Source: Cohnella panacarvi Gsoil 349 (GTDB lineage Bacteria > Bacillota > Bacilli > Paenibacillales > Paenibacillaceae). Taken from it: 64,000 bases of DNA. The position numbers were made by a program, and so were the translations under genes. Below the pieces are notes generated by a model that did no database searches, had not been told where the DNA came from, and worked only from the letters and a program-made list of their open reading frames with translations. This document shows positions 1-7,587 of this stretch, one piece after another (the first letter of the stretch is position 1; each line of letters begins with the position of its first letter). The stretch spans positions 587,576-651,575 of the forward strand of contig NZ_KI911563.1 of the NCBI RefSeq assembly GCF_000515335.1, in the 5' to 3' direction.

Positions 1-1
1 C

Positions 2-712
2 GCGCATATTTGGATGGGGACGGTCGGTTGGTTCGGGCTGCTGATTACCGGATTCAGCTACAAAATGCTTCCGATGTTCTACTTGGCCCACGATTATCCG
101 ACAAAGCCGCAAAGCGTCGTCTTGCTTTTATGGAACTCCGCGGCAGTAGTCGGCGCTCTATCGTTTCTCGCCGGCGGCGACGGTTGGTTCACCTGGTTCG
201 CGCTGTTATTGCTTGCGGCCGCCGTTGTCGTGTACAACGTTCATCTGCTGCAAGTGAAGAAAAAGAGACATAAACGCACGCCCGGGTCGGGCATTCAATG
301 GTCTCTCTACTGCAGTCAAGCATTCGCATTCGCGTTAATCGGCGCACTCATCTACACCGGCGTGTTCCCTGATCGGCTGTTAAGCTCCGATTCCGTTCTG
401 ATGGCCGGATGGCTGTACTTGGGCGGCTGGGTGTCGTTCACGATTCTGAGCTACGCTTCGAAGATCGTCCCTTTCCTGTGGTGGACGCACAAATACGGCA
501 AACGGGCGGGCAAGCCCGGCACGCCGGTCATGGCCGATTTGCTCAGCGATAAGAAAGTCAATGTAGGTTTAACGGCAATCGCCGCCTCCTCTCTCCTGCT
601 GGTCGCGGCATTGGCGATGGGGTCCGAGGCGTTCATTACGATCGCAGGAGCCGCTTTAGCGGCGTCGTCGGCAGCTTATATTGCGCTAATAAGCTTCGTA
701 TTTGCTAGATAA
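2..712 (+). CDS. Haem-copper-oxidase-like multi-pass membrane protein, C-terminal part
   Basis: The reading frame is open at the left edge (A-H-I-W before the first internal Met at 14), so the true start lies outside the window and only about 236 C-terminal residues are seen. It is almost entirely hydrophobic, with about six or seven membrane segments and a short basic loop (KKKRHKR) in the middle. His-containing patches HIWMGTVGW and KIVPFLWWTHKYG recall the haem-ligand helices of oxidase subunit I or NnrS-like proteins of nitrogen-oxide metabolism; that is inference from motif style. It is followed 23 bp later by an Fe-S assembly gene on the same strand, and the nitrate-reductase operon converges on this pair, which fits a role in nitrate or nitric-oxide respiration. 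It could also be an unrelated membrane protein. Confidence 0.6.
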   Translation, partial: AHIWMGTVGWFGLLITGFSYKMLPMFYLAHDYPTKPQSVVLLLWNSAAVVGALSFLAGGDGWFTWFALLLLAAAVVVYNVHLLQVKKKRHKRTPGSGIQWSLYCSQAFAFALIGALIYTGVFPDRLLSSDSVLMAGWLYLGGWVSFTILSYASKIVPFLWWTHKYGKRAGKPGTPVMADLLSDKKVNVGLTAIAASSLLLVAALAMGSEAFITIAGAALAASSAAYIALISFVFAR

Positions 713-735
713 TATAGAGAACGGAGTGGACTCGA

Positions 736-1035
736 ATGGCTAACACGGAACATCTTCGCGAGCTTCTGAAAGAGGTTTACGACCCGGAACTCGGCGTGAA
801 TATAGTGGATCTCGGCCTTGTGTACGAGCTGGTCGAACACCCCGACCGAATCTATGTACGGATGACGTTAACGACGCCAGGCTGCCCGATGCACGATACG
901 ATCGTCGGAGCTGTCAAATGGACGCTAACCGAAAACACGGATAAGGCCGAAGTAGAAGTCGACCTCGTGTGGGAGCCGAAATGGTCTCCAAGCATGATGA
1001 GCGAAGAAGCTAAGGAGACTTTGGGCTTTGTATGA
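736..1035 (+). CDS. Metal-sulfur cluster assembly factor, MIP18/PaaD-like (DUF59)
   Basis: This 99-residue protein fits the small MIP18 (DUF59) family, whose SufT and PaaD members help load Fe-S clusters onto client enzymes in the cytoplasm. Visible hallmarks are the N-terminal VYDPELGVNIVDLGLVY block (about residues 14-30) and the TTPGCPMHD segment holding the conserved Cys (about residue 50). A good ribosome site (GGAGTGGACTCG) precedes the ATG. It is probably co-transcribed with the membrane protein upstream and ends at a strong hairpin terminator. The adjacent operon encodes a ferredoxin, a Rieske protein and an Fe-S molybdoenzyme, plausible clients. Family assignment is firm; the client is inferred. 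Confidence 0.88.
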   Translation: MANTEHLRELLKEVYDPELGVNIVDLGLVYELVEHPDRIYVRMTLTTPGCPMHDTIVGAVKWTLTENTDKAEVEVDLVWEPKWSPSMMSEEAKETLGFV

Positions 1036-1057
1036 AAAATAAGCCTGCATTGCGGAT

Positions 1058-1107
1058 GAGCCACGAACGATACTCGAGAGTTAGGTCGATATCGTTCGTG
1101 GCTCTTT
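1058..1107 (+). terminator. Intrinsic terminator after the Fe-S assembly gene
   Basis: Arms at 1058-1072 (GAGCCACGAACGATA) and 1090-1104 form a perfect 15-bp stem with a 17-nt loop, followed by a short TTT. It lies 23 bp past the stop codon. The T tract is weak, so some read-through into the repeat array is possible. Confidence 0.7.
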
Positions 1108-1108
1108 G

Positions 1109-1588
1109 CGTTGCCGCACAACGTTATTGCGTGCACCTACGAGACTGGGTCGGATTAGCGTTGCCGCACAACGTTATTGCGCCGCACCTACGGGATTGAG
1201 TCGGATTAGCGTTGCCGCACAACGTTATTGCGCCGCACCTACGGGACTGAGTCGGATTAGCGTTGCCGCACAACGTTATTGCGCCGCACCTACGGGACTG
1301 AGTCGGATTAGCGTTGCCGCACAACGTTATTGCGTGCACCTTCGGGACTGAGTCGGATTAGCGTTGCCGCACAACGTTATTGCGCCGCACCTTCGGGACT
1401 GAGTCGGATTAGCGTTGCCGCACAACGTTATTGCGCCGCACCTACGGGATTGAGTCGGATTAGCGTTGCCGCACAACGTTATTGCGTGCACCTACGAGAC
1501 TGGGTCGGATTAGCGTTGCCGCACAACGTTATTGCGTGCACCTACGAGACTGGGTCGGATTAGCGTTGCCGCACAACGTTATTGCGGT
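1109..1588. repeat. Tandem repeat array, ten copies, 50-51 bp period
   Basis: Ten copies of TTGCCGCACAACGTTATTGCG begin at 1111, 1161, 1212, 1263, 1314, 1364, 1415, 1466, 1516 and 1566, so the period is 50 or 51 bp. Units come in two forms: GTGCACCTACGAGACTGGG (50 bp) and CCGCACCTACGGGACTGAG (51 bp), with a third hybrid carrying TTCGGGACTG. Each unit can fold as CGTTG-CCGCA-CAACG and contains the palindrome AACGTT. The whole unit is conserved, so there are no spacers. The array fills the space between two convergent transcription units and explains the short periodic reading frames on both strands, which are not genes. Confidence 0.95.
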
Positions 1589-1594
1589 ACATAA

Positions 1595-1636
1595 ATAAAT
1601 AAAGACGGTGCAAGGATTCACCTTGACACCGTCTTT
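1595..1636 (-). terminator. Intrinsic terminator of the nitrate-reductase operon
   Basis: On the minus strand AAAGACGGTG-tCAAGG pairs with CCTTG-CACCGTCTTT (1601-1636) and is followed by a T-rich run (TTATTTATTTAT). It sits 12 bp beyond the stop codon of the last gene of the operon, the cupin gene. Confidence 0.85.
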
Positions 1637-1648
1637 GCGCAATGGAGA

Positions 1649-1996
1649 CTAAACATCCTGCACGTACCGATTATCCGGCACCTTGCTCAACACCACGTAC
1701 AGCCTGGCCGGCGTCGTTCCGGTGTTGCTGAACGAGAACAATTCGTCTCCCCCGCACCATACGGTATCTTGAGCGGCAACCTCGGTATTAACGCCGTCGA
1801 CCGTGATCGTGCCGGAGCCTTCCAGTACGACCAAGTACAAGTCGGTTCCCGGATGCTTGTGCGGAGGAAGCGCTTGGCCCTGCACGAAGTTCAGCACGAA
1901 CGCCGCGCTCTCCCCTTTCTGGAACAGCATTCGCTTCGTAAACCGCTCCGGCGAAAACTCGCGTACGTCTTCCAACGATTTCTTGTCCATCGCCAT
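1649..1996 (-). CDS. Small single-domain cupin protein
   Basis: This 115-residue protein is a compact beta-barrel cupin. Motif 1 is seen as PPHKHPGTDLYLVVLEGSGTI (His, His and a Leu-Tyr-Leu stretch in place of the classical Glu) and motif 2 as the GGDELFSFSNTG region. It is probably cytoplasmic, with no signal peptide. It is the last gene of the minus-strand nitrate-reductase operon, 8 bp after the preceding gene. Two possible starts (ATG at 1996 or at 1990) differ by two codons; the SD AAAGGGG fits the second slightly better in spacing. Its substrate or metal is not evident; a sensor or small enzyme acting on an intermediate of nitrogen-oxide metabolism is a guess from context. Confidence 0.8.
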   Translation of the reverse strand: MAMDKKSLEDVREFSPERFTKRMLFQKGESAAFVLNFVQGQALPPHKHPGTDLYLVVLEGSGTITVDGVNTEVAAQDTVWCGGDELFSFSNTGTTPARLYVVLSKVPDNRYVQDV

Positions 1997-2004
1997 TAAC
2001 CCCT

Positions 2005-2280
2005 TTACAATAAGATCGCTTTGTAGATCAGTTTGGCTTGCTCGTCTACGGATTCGAACGTGTTGCCGCTAAGCTTCGTGTGCGTCTCCATGAACAACGG
2101 TACGGATAGAAACTGGAATTCGTTAATATACAGGGCAAGGACGCGGTCGTTGTCTATTAATTGTACCCGATGAAGGGTGATAAGTTTCGGCGGAGCAAGC
2201 GGATCGAGACCGAGCTGGTCCTCGATCCGGATGTCCACGAGCTTGCCGACCCATCCTGCCAGTCTGCGTTCCCAATCCAT
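2005..2280 (-). CDS. Unknown protein in the nitrate-reductase operon (91 aa)
   Basis: I do not recognise this 91-residue protein. It starts at an ATG with an SD-like AAGGTGA inside the end of the preceding gene, and begins one base after that gene's stop, so the two are translationally coupled. It has no membrane segment or Cys motif. The sequence looks like a small beta-rich domain (repeated alternating hydrophobic stretches such as LVDIRIEDQL and VQLIDNDRVLALYINEFQFLSV are visible). Position between NarK-PAS and the cupin suggests an accessory role in the nitrate system. Tight packing argues that it is a real gene. Confidence 0.65.
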   Translation of the reverse strand: MDWERRLAGWVGKLVDIRIEDQLGLDPLAPPKLITLHRVQLIDNDRVLALYINEFQFLSVPLFMETHTKLSGNTFESVDEQAKLIYKAILL

Positions 2281-2281
2281 G

Positions 2282-2620
2282 TCAGGCCGTCACCTTCTTC
2301 TTTTTCAAGCGACAGCTGCCCGCGTCTTCCTTGGGCGTCACCGTGAGTTGGTACCCCGTTAGCCACTCCCAGCATTCCGACTCCATTCGGCTTTCGAGGC
2401 GGCCAATCACTTCCTCCTCGGTTGTTAATGGCGTTAATCCATTCGCTTCGACGACGACGATATGAAGCGCTTCTTCCGTTCTTCCATAAGCGTTCCACTT
2501 GGCCCCGCCGTCCAACATTCGCGCCATCTCCCGGTTAATATCGTCCAGCAGCCGCTCGCACTCGCCGCTATCGCGGATGAAGACTAAATTCAACTCGTAT
2601 TCGCTAGGCACTGTGCTCAC
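2282..2620 (-). CDS. Unknown protein in the nitrate-reductase operon (112 aa)
   Basis: I do not recognise this 112-residue protein. It is soluble, mixed alpha/beta, and ends in a basic tail (RLKKKKVTA). The start is uncertain: a GTG at 2620 overlaps the end of narK-PAS by 17 bp, while a second GTG three codons later has the better-placed SD (GGAAGTGA). Overlap on one side and one base of spacing on the other show that it belongs to the operon. Its partner downstream (2005-2280) is equally unknown, and the two probably work together. Confidence 0.65.
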   Translation of the reverse strand: MSTVPSEYELNLVFIRDSGECERLLDDINREMARMLDGGAKWNAYGRTEEALHIVVVEANGLTPLTTEEEVIGRLESRMESECWEWLTGYQLTVTPKEDAGSCRLKKKKVTA

Positions 2621-4130
2621 TTCCGATCCATTGCTGACGTTGCATCGTAATATCGCTGAACATGCCCGCGTAATGGATGATTTCGCCCGAATCGTTGCGT
2701 ACGGCGCTGATCGTGAGCCATTCCGCGTAGATCTCCCCGTTCTTCTTGCGGTTCCAGATCTCGCCTTGCCAGAAGCCGTGCTCTTTGATCGCGCTCCACA
2801 ACTTTCTGTAGAACTCCGCGTCCTGTCTTCCGGATTTAAGGAAGCTCGGGTTGCGGCCGACGACTTCTTCCGCGGCGTATCCGGTCAGTTTCGTGAACGA
2901 GGCGTTAACGGACAATATTTTGCCGCTCAGGTCTGTGATTAGAATCCCTTCGACCGTATGATCGATGACGCGTTGCGCCAAACCAAGCTTCTCTTGATAG
3001 AACAAGAAGATAATGAGACACACGCTCGCCAGCGCCACTTGCGATAACGCCATGAAGCCGATCGCGTAGTGTCCCGTCGCGTTGAACAGAATCGTCAGCA
3101 TAAGAGGCGGGAAAAATCCGCCCAAGCCCCCGAACGCCGAAATTAATCCGTTGGCGATACCGGCCTGCTTCGTAAAGTACAGCGGCACGAGTTTGAATAT
3201 CGTTCCGTTCCCTAAGCCCGCGCAGAAGGCAACGGTTAAGCAGCCTACCGTGTACCACGTCATATCCGGAGCGAAAGACAACAAGATGGCGGCAAACGTC
3301 AATCCGGAGAAAACGAACATCAGGATTTTGAACGGATTGAATTTGTCGCCGAGCCAGCCGCCGATCGGCCGCATGGCGGTTGCCAGCGCGATAAATCCGC
3401 CTACCCGCATCCCTGCGTCTACTTTGCTTAGTTCGAAATGGGAAGTCAGGAAGTTCGGCAAATAGACCGTAAACGCAACGAACGAGCCGAATGTGATGAA
3501 GTAGAAGAAACAGAGCAGCCACAGCTTGCCGTTACTTGAAACCTCTTTGATCTGCTTGACGAGCGGAGTCTGGACCTTTGGCTCGTCTTTATCTCCCATA
3601 AGGAAGTTAAGCGACGCCATCGCGATAAGCAGAATGCTGTAAGCGAGTATCGTGTGCGACCAGCCGATCTGTTTCGCCAGCACCGGCGCGCCGAACGTAG
3701 ATACCGCCGTGCCTAGGTTGCCGATCCCGTAAATGCCGTTAACGAAGCCGTGACGGGTTGTCGGATAGTACTTCGGCAAGGACGTAACGCCGACCGAGAA
3801 CACCGCTCCCCCAATGCCGAGGAAGAAGCCGCCGATAATCAAATCCGAGAACGAATCCGCTTGGCTGAGCCAAAGGACCGGCGCCAAACAGAGGATAAAG
3901 CTAATGGTGAATATTATCCTCGCGCCGAACCTGTTCGTCCAGTAGCCGATGGGAATTCTCAAGACGGAGCCGAGCAATACGGGAATTGCCGTAACCAGCG
4001 TCAACTGACCCGATGTCATATGAATATCTTCTTTAATGGACGGCATGAGCGAAGACAAGATGACCCATACCGCGAATCCAAGAACGAGGCTGATCGTCTG
4101 CAGCGGAAGCTGCCTGTTTCGAACGTTCAT
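2604..4130 (-). CDS. narK: NarK-type nitrate/nitrite MFS transporter fused to a C-terminal PAS domain
   Basis: The first ~390 residues form a 12-segment MFS transporter of the nitrate/nitrite porter family: loop motif GYWTNRFGARI after the second segment, and the Gly-rich signatures GGAVFSVGVTSLPKYYP, AGLGNGTIFKLVP and GLISAFGGLGGFFPP typical of NarK. Instead of stopping, the chain continues for ~115 residues as a PAS domain (VIDHTVEGILITDLSGKIL ... FTKLTGY ... NPSFLKSG ... HYAGMFSDIT). The last helix runs directly into the PAS domain, which would lie in the cytoplasm. The ATG at 4130 overlaps the preceding gene by 4 bp and has AAGGAGCG upstream. Ordinary NarK proteins are about 390-400 residues and lack this extension. 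The PAS part could sense redox state, oxygen or a ligand and gate transport; this is inference. Confidence 0.9.
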   Translation of the reverse strand: MNVRNRQLPLQTISLVLGFAVWVILSSLMPSIKEDIHMTSGQLTLVTAIPVLLGSVLRIPIGYWTNRFGARIIFTISFILCLAPVLWLSQADSFSDLIIGGFFLGIGGAVFSVGVTSLPKYYPTTRHGFVNGIYGIGNLGTAVSTFGAPVLAKQIGWSHTILAYSILLIAMASLNFLMGDKDEPKVQTPLVKQIKEVSSNGKLWLLCFFYFITFGSFVAFTVYLPNFLTSHFELSKVDAGMRVGGFIALATAMRPIGGWLGDKFNPFKILMFVFSGLTFAAILLSFAPDMTWYTVGCLTVAFCAGLGNGTIFKLVPLYFTKQAGIANGLISAFGGLGGFFPPLMLTILFNATGHYAIGFMALSQVALASVCLIIFLFYQEKLGLAQRVIDHTVEGILITDLSGKILSVNASFTKLTGYAAEEVVGRNPSFLKSGRQDAEFYRKLWSAIKEHGFWQGEIWNRKKNGEIYAEWLTISAVRNDSGEIIHYAGMFSDITMQRQQWIGSEHSA

Positions 4131-4315
4131 GCCCGATCACGCTCCTTCTTATAAATCCATAGGGAAATCGGAAAAAGCAGCACGTTGCAAGCCGCGTAAA
4201 TGAGGACGAGACGGAACTTATCGTAGAAGAACGCATTAACCGCCAGTTGCGTGCACACGATGTTCAGGAACAAGACGGCGGCAAGTAAAATAACCCCTCT
4301 CCAGCTACGTTTCAT
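4127..4315 (-). CDS. Small two-helix membrane protein of the nitrate-reductase operon
   Basis: This 62-residue protein has two hydrophobic segments (about residues 8-28 and 36-54) separated by a short polar turn and ends in a basic tail (YKKERDRA), so both ends probably face the cytoplasm. It overlaps the Rieske gene by 11 bp and narK by 4 bp, so it is translated as part of the operon. I know no family for it. A small membrane anchor or assembly subunit for the reductase complex is the simplest reading. Confidence 0.7.
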   Translation of the reverse strand: MKRSWRGVILLAAVLFLNIVCTQLAVNAFFYDKFRLVLIYAACNVLLFPISLWIYKKERDRA

Positions 4316-4841
4316 AACGCTTCACTCCCGTGGCGTAGACGGCGCCGTTCTCCGTCTTCAGCAATACTTCGGGCAGCGGACGCTTAGGCGGCCCGGCAAT
4401 CGGCTTACCCGTGTGCACGTCGAACATTCCGTGATGGCACGGACATAACAGCTCGCCGTCTTCCTTGCTCCAGAACACGGGGCATTTCAGGTGCGTGCAG
4501 GCGTTCTGGTACGCTTTGTACTCGTTCTGGCCAAGCCGGACAAGCAGCGCGGAGTCGTGCTCGCCGGGGTACGAGAATTCTATGGCGTCGCCGACTTTCA
4601 AAGCGGAAACATCGGCGATTTTTTTCGCTTCGTACGATTTCTTCTTGATGCCCGTCAGCTCGTTAAACGCGATCGTGCCCCAAGGCAGCGTCGAGACGGC
4701 GAACACGCCGGCCGCTCCGACCATCATCTTCATGAACCCGCGGCGGTCGAGCTTCCGTTCGCCCAGCTTGCGGATATTGTGCGTATAGTTGTCTTCGGGG
4801 AAAGGGATTTGCCCGTTCTTGCCCTTCTGCTCCTGATCCAT
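4305..4841 (-). CDS. Rieske [2Fe-2S] protein with twin-arginine signal anchor
   Basis: This 178-residue Rieske protein probably carries electrons between the membrane subunit and the reductase. The cluster motif is complete: C115-T-H117-L-K-C120 and C133-P-C135-H136-H-G, giving Cys/His ligands at 115, 117, 133 and 136 and a disulfide pair at 120/135. Near the N-terminus DRRGFMK (about 32-38) followed by a hydrophobic stretch is a twin-arginine export signal that would also anchor the protein, placing the folded domain outside. The start is ATG at 4841, eight bases after AAGGAG; an upstream GTG overlaps that SD. It follows the ferredoxin gene by 23 bp. In an enzyme of this type a Rieske subunit is unusual; bc1-type Rieske proteins are the alternative reading. 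Confidence 0.88.
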   Translation of the reverse strand: MDQEQKGKNGQIPFPEDNYTHNIRKLGERKLDRRGFMKMMVGAAGVFAVSTLPWGTIAFNELTGIKKKSYEAKKIADVSALKVGDAIEFSYPGEHDSALLVRLGQNEYKAYQNACTHLKCPVFWSKEDGELLCPCHHGMFDVHTGKPIAGPPKRPLPEVLLKTENGAVYATGVKRYET

Positions 4842-4864
4842 ACGGCTCACTCCTTCGTTCGTAG

Positions 4865-5428
4865 TTAGAACAGCTTCTGCTTGCCTTGCAGAATGCCGGG
4901 AAGACTGATCTTGACGTTCGTATCGCCTTCGAGCGGATCATACAGCCCGTGGCTCGCCGTCCACTTACCCAGTTGATGCTGCGATTTCTTCGCCGCCAGC
5001 TCCTCTTCGGTCACCCATTGCAGCGTGTTGGTCGGACATACCGATGCGCACATCGGCGGGATGTCTTCCTTCGTCCGGTCATAGCATAAGTCGCATTTGT
5101 ACATCAGATTCTGCTCGTCGTCGAACTTCGGAATACCGTACGGGCAAGCGATCGTGCAGTTTTGGCAGCCGATGCACTTCTCGACGAGTGCGGACAACAC
5201 CGCGCCTTCAGGCGTCACTTGGATCGCCTGCGCCGGACAGCTTCTCGCGCACGCCGGATTGACGCAGTGCAAGCACATGAGAGGTATCGTCTGGCGGTTC
5301 ACGAGCGGGTTCACGTCATAGACATAGTTGCGGTTTCGTTCGTCGTGTCCGCCGCATTGGGTGCAAGCCGCCAAGCAGCTTCGGCAACCGATGCAGTTGT
5401 CCATTTCGATATAGAGATGCTTTTTCAT
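4865..5428 (-). CDS. Four-cluster ferredoxin-type electron-transfer subunit
   Basis: This 187-residue protein is of the DmsB/NrfC/HycB kind that wires molybdopterin enzymes. Four Cys groups are visible: CIGCRSCLAAC (from residue 12), CLHCVNPACARSCP, CIGCQNCTIACPYG and CDLCYDR...CASVCP, enough for four [4Fe-4S] clusters. There is no signal peptide. The preferred start is ATG at 5428, with GGAGGCGG upstream, which gives a 4-bp ATGA overlap with the stop of the catalytic subunit; longer in-frame starts lack an SD. It most likely passes electrons between the Rieske/cytochrome subunits and the molybdenum subunit. Confidence 0.92.
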   Translation of the reverse strand: MKKHLYIEMDNCIGCRSCLAACTQCGGHDERNRNYVYDVNPLVNRQTIPLMCLHCVNPACARSCPAQAIQVTPEGAVLSALVEKCIGCQNCTIACPYGIPKFDDEQNLMYKCDLCYDRTKEDIPPMCASVCPTNTLQWVTEEELAAKKSQHQLGKWTASHGLYDPLEGDTNVKISLPGILQGKQKLF

Positions 5429-7587
5429 TGAGCCGCCTCCAGCTTCGTAATTTGGGCAGCGCACGCTTTGAACTCCGGCATTTTGGACATCGGATCGAGT
5501 GCTGCGATCGTCAATAGATTAATGGATTGATCATGCCCGAAATGATAAGGAACGAAGACGGTATCCTTGCGGATCGCCTCGATGATTTTCACTTTGTAGA
5601 CGGCTTCGCCTCGGCGAGTATATAACCGTACGCGCTCGTCATGTTCGATGCCGTACTGTATCGCCGTGTCCGGATGCACTTCGACGTACGGTTCGGGGCA
5701 CATATCGCGGAGGAACGGAATCCGTCTCGTCTGGTTGCCCGACAAGTAGTGATAGACGACGCGGCCCGTCGTTAATCGCAGCGGATACTGCTCGCAAGGC
5801 TCTTCCGCCGGCGGACGGTACGGGAGCGCGCACAGCTTCGCTTTGCCGTCGGCGTGGAAGAACTTCTTGTCCAAGAACATATGAGGCGTTCCTGGATCGT
5901 CCGCGCTGCGGCACGGCCAGAACACTCCGTTCTGCCGCTCGATTTTGTCCCACGTCGCGCCGTAGTAGTCCGCATAACCGCCTTTGCTCGCCAGCCGGAA
6001 TTCTTCGGCCACGTCCTTGGCCGTCTTCAAATGACGGAAATATTCGCCGCGGCCCATGCGTTCGGTCAATTCGACTTGGATTTGCCAGTCCGGTTTCGAC
6101 TCTCCTACCGGCTCCTGCGCTTTGTTGATTTTAATAATCCGGCCTTCCAGGTTCGTCACGGTGCCTTCGTCCTCCGACCACGAAGTGGTCGGCAGCACGA
6201 CGTCGGCGAATTCCGCGGACTCGGACAAGTACAGATCGGAGCAGACCATGAAGTCGAGCTGCTTGAACGCCGCGCGCACGAAGTTCTGGTTCGGCGCGGA
6301 GACGGCGGGATTGGAACAAAGCAAGTACAGTCCGCGAATCGTCTTGTTCTGCATCAGCTCGAACATCTCGTAAGCGGATACGCCGGGCTCCGGCATTTCC
6401 TCCGGCTGAATGCCCCACACCTTGCACACGTCTTCGACGTGCTTCGGATTCGTGATCTTGCGATAGCCGGGGAGCGCGTCGGCTTTCTGTCCGTGCTCCC
6501 GTCCGCCTTGGCCGTTACCCTGTCCGGTGAACGTCGCGACGCCGGCTTTCGGGCGGCCGATCTTGCCGGTGACGAGGCACATGTTCGTGTAAGCCGATAC
6601 GTTGTCCGAGCCTCTCGTCTGCTGCTCGATGCCGCGCGCGAACATGACGATCGCGTTCGGCGCCTTGCCGTATATTTCCGCGGCTCTAACCAGCTTCTCG
6701 GGTGCGACTCCCGTTATTTCGCTCGTATATTCCGGCGTGAATGCCTTCACGACTTCGGCGAGTTCTTCGAAACCGTTCGTATGCGCGTCAACGAATGCCT
6801 TATCCGCATAACCGTTCTGAATCAGCAAGTTGACCATGCAATTGGCCAGTGCCAAGTCGGTTCCGGGACGCAGATCGAGGTGTACGTCCGCTCTGCGGGC
6901 AATCGGCGTCTCGCGCGGGTCCACCACGATCAGATAACCGCCTCTGTTCTGGACTTCCCATACGCGGAACATCGAAGTCGGATGGCATTCCGCCGTGTTG
7001 CTTCCCGCGATGAACAAGCAATCCGTCTCATGCACGTCGGTCCACGGCAGCGTGGAACCGCGGTCGACGCCGAACGATCTCAAGAACCCTGCTGCCGCAC
7101 TGGACATGCAGAACCGTCCGTTATAGTCGATATATCTCGTCTGCAAGCCTACTCTGGCGAATTTTCCGGTTAAGTAGCACTTCTCGTTCGTCATCGAGAC
7201 GCCGCTGAATACGGACAGCGAATCTTTGCCGTGAAACTTCCGCAGCTCCGCGAACTTGCGGACGATCAGATCGTACGCTTCCTCCCAGCTCGCCTCGCGG
7301 AACCCGTCTTTCGTTCCTTTGAAAGCCGGGTTATCGCGAATCAACGGCCGCAACAGCCGATCATCGTGATTCGTCTGCTGATACGCCGTTACGCCTTTCG
7401 GGCACATTTTGCCGAGCGTTACCGGCCAGTCGTAGCGAGGCTCTACTCCGATGATTTTATTCGTATGGGTATCTACCCTTAGATTCATCCCGCATTGCAT
7501 GCCGCAATAGGAACAATGCGTCGGGACAAGCGTTTCGTTCGGGTGCTTCTTATTGGCGATGACTTTGAAAAACTTATCCTTTGGCAT
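5425..7587 (-). CDS. Molybdopterin oxidoreductase, NasA/NarB-like nitrate reductase catalytic subunit
   Basis: This 720-residue protein fits the bis-MGD molybdoenzyme family. An N-terminal [4Fe-4S] motif is seen at C25-x2-C28-x3-C32-x29-C62, and GRFCMSSAAAG places the molybdenum-ligand Cys near 160. The block GQGNGQGGREHGQKADALPG (residues about 360-380) matches the assimilatory-type nitrate reductase signature. No twin-arginine signal is present, so it should stay in the cytoplasm unless carried by a partner. Length is near that of NarB/NasA (700-750) and far below NarG. It starts at ATG 7587 with AAGGAGG upstream, overlapping the membrane subunit by 14 bp. Electron-transfer subunits and a NarK in the same operon support nitrate reduction, possibly respiratory; formate dehydrogenase is the main alternative. 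Confidence 0.85.
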   Translation of the reverse strand: MPKDKFFKVIANKKHPNETLVPTHCSYCGMQCGMNLRVDTHTNKIIGVEPRYDWPVTLGKMCPKGVTAYQQTNHDDRLLRPLIRDNPAFKGTKDGFREASWEEAYDLIVRKFAELRKFHGKDSLSVFSGVSMTNEKCYLTGKFARVGLQTRYIDYNGRFCMSSAAAGFLRSFGVDRGSTLPWTDVHETDCLFIAGSNTAECHPTSMFRVWEVQNRGGYLIVVDPRETPIARRADVHLDLRPGTDLALANCMVNLLIQNGYADKAFVDAHTNGFEELAEVVKAFTPEYTSEITGVAPEKLVRAAEIYGKAPNAIVMFARGIEQQTRGSDNVSAYTNMCLVTGKIGRPKAGVATFTGQGNGQGGREHGQKADALPGYRKITNPKHVEDVCKVWGIQPEEMPEPGVSAYEMFELMQNKTIRGLYLLCSNPAVSAPNQNFVRAAFKQLDFMVCSDLYLSESAEFADVVLPTTSWSEDEGTVTNLEGRIIKINKAQEPVGESKPDWQIQVELTERMGRGEYFRHLKTAKDVAEEFRLASKGGYADYYGATWDKIERQNGVFWPCRSADDPGTPHMFLDKKFFHADGKAKLCALPYRPPAEEPCEQYPLRLTTGRVVYHYLSGNQTRRIPFLRDMCPEPYVEVHPDTAIQYGIEHDERVRLYTRRGEAVYKVKIIEAIRKDTVFVPYHFGHDQSINLLTIAALDPMSKMPEFKACAAQITKLEAAQ

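Noticed and set aside
1106..1563. Short periodic reading frames on both strands of the repeat array
   Set aside because: They are translations of the tandem repeat, without ribosome sites, and appear on both strands at once.
1109..1588. CRISPR array
   Set aside because: The entire 50-51-bp unit is conserved, so there are no unique spacers, and no cas genes are in the window.
5854..7173. 439-residue plus-strand reading frame opposite the nitrate reductase gene
   Set aside because: It lies antisense to a clearly conserved catalytic gene, lacks a ribosome site and family motifs, and is a by-product of GC-rich codon use.
5425..7587. Dissimilatory NarG or periplasmic NapA
   Set aside because: Far too short for NarG and without the twin-arginine signal of NapA; Cys spacing and the GGREHGQ block fit the NasA/NarB type.
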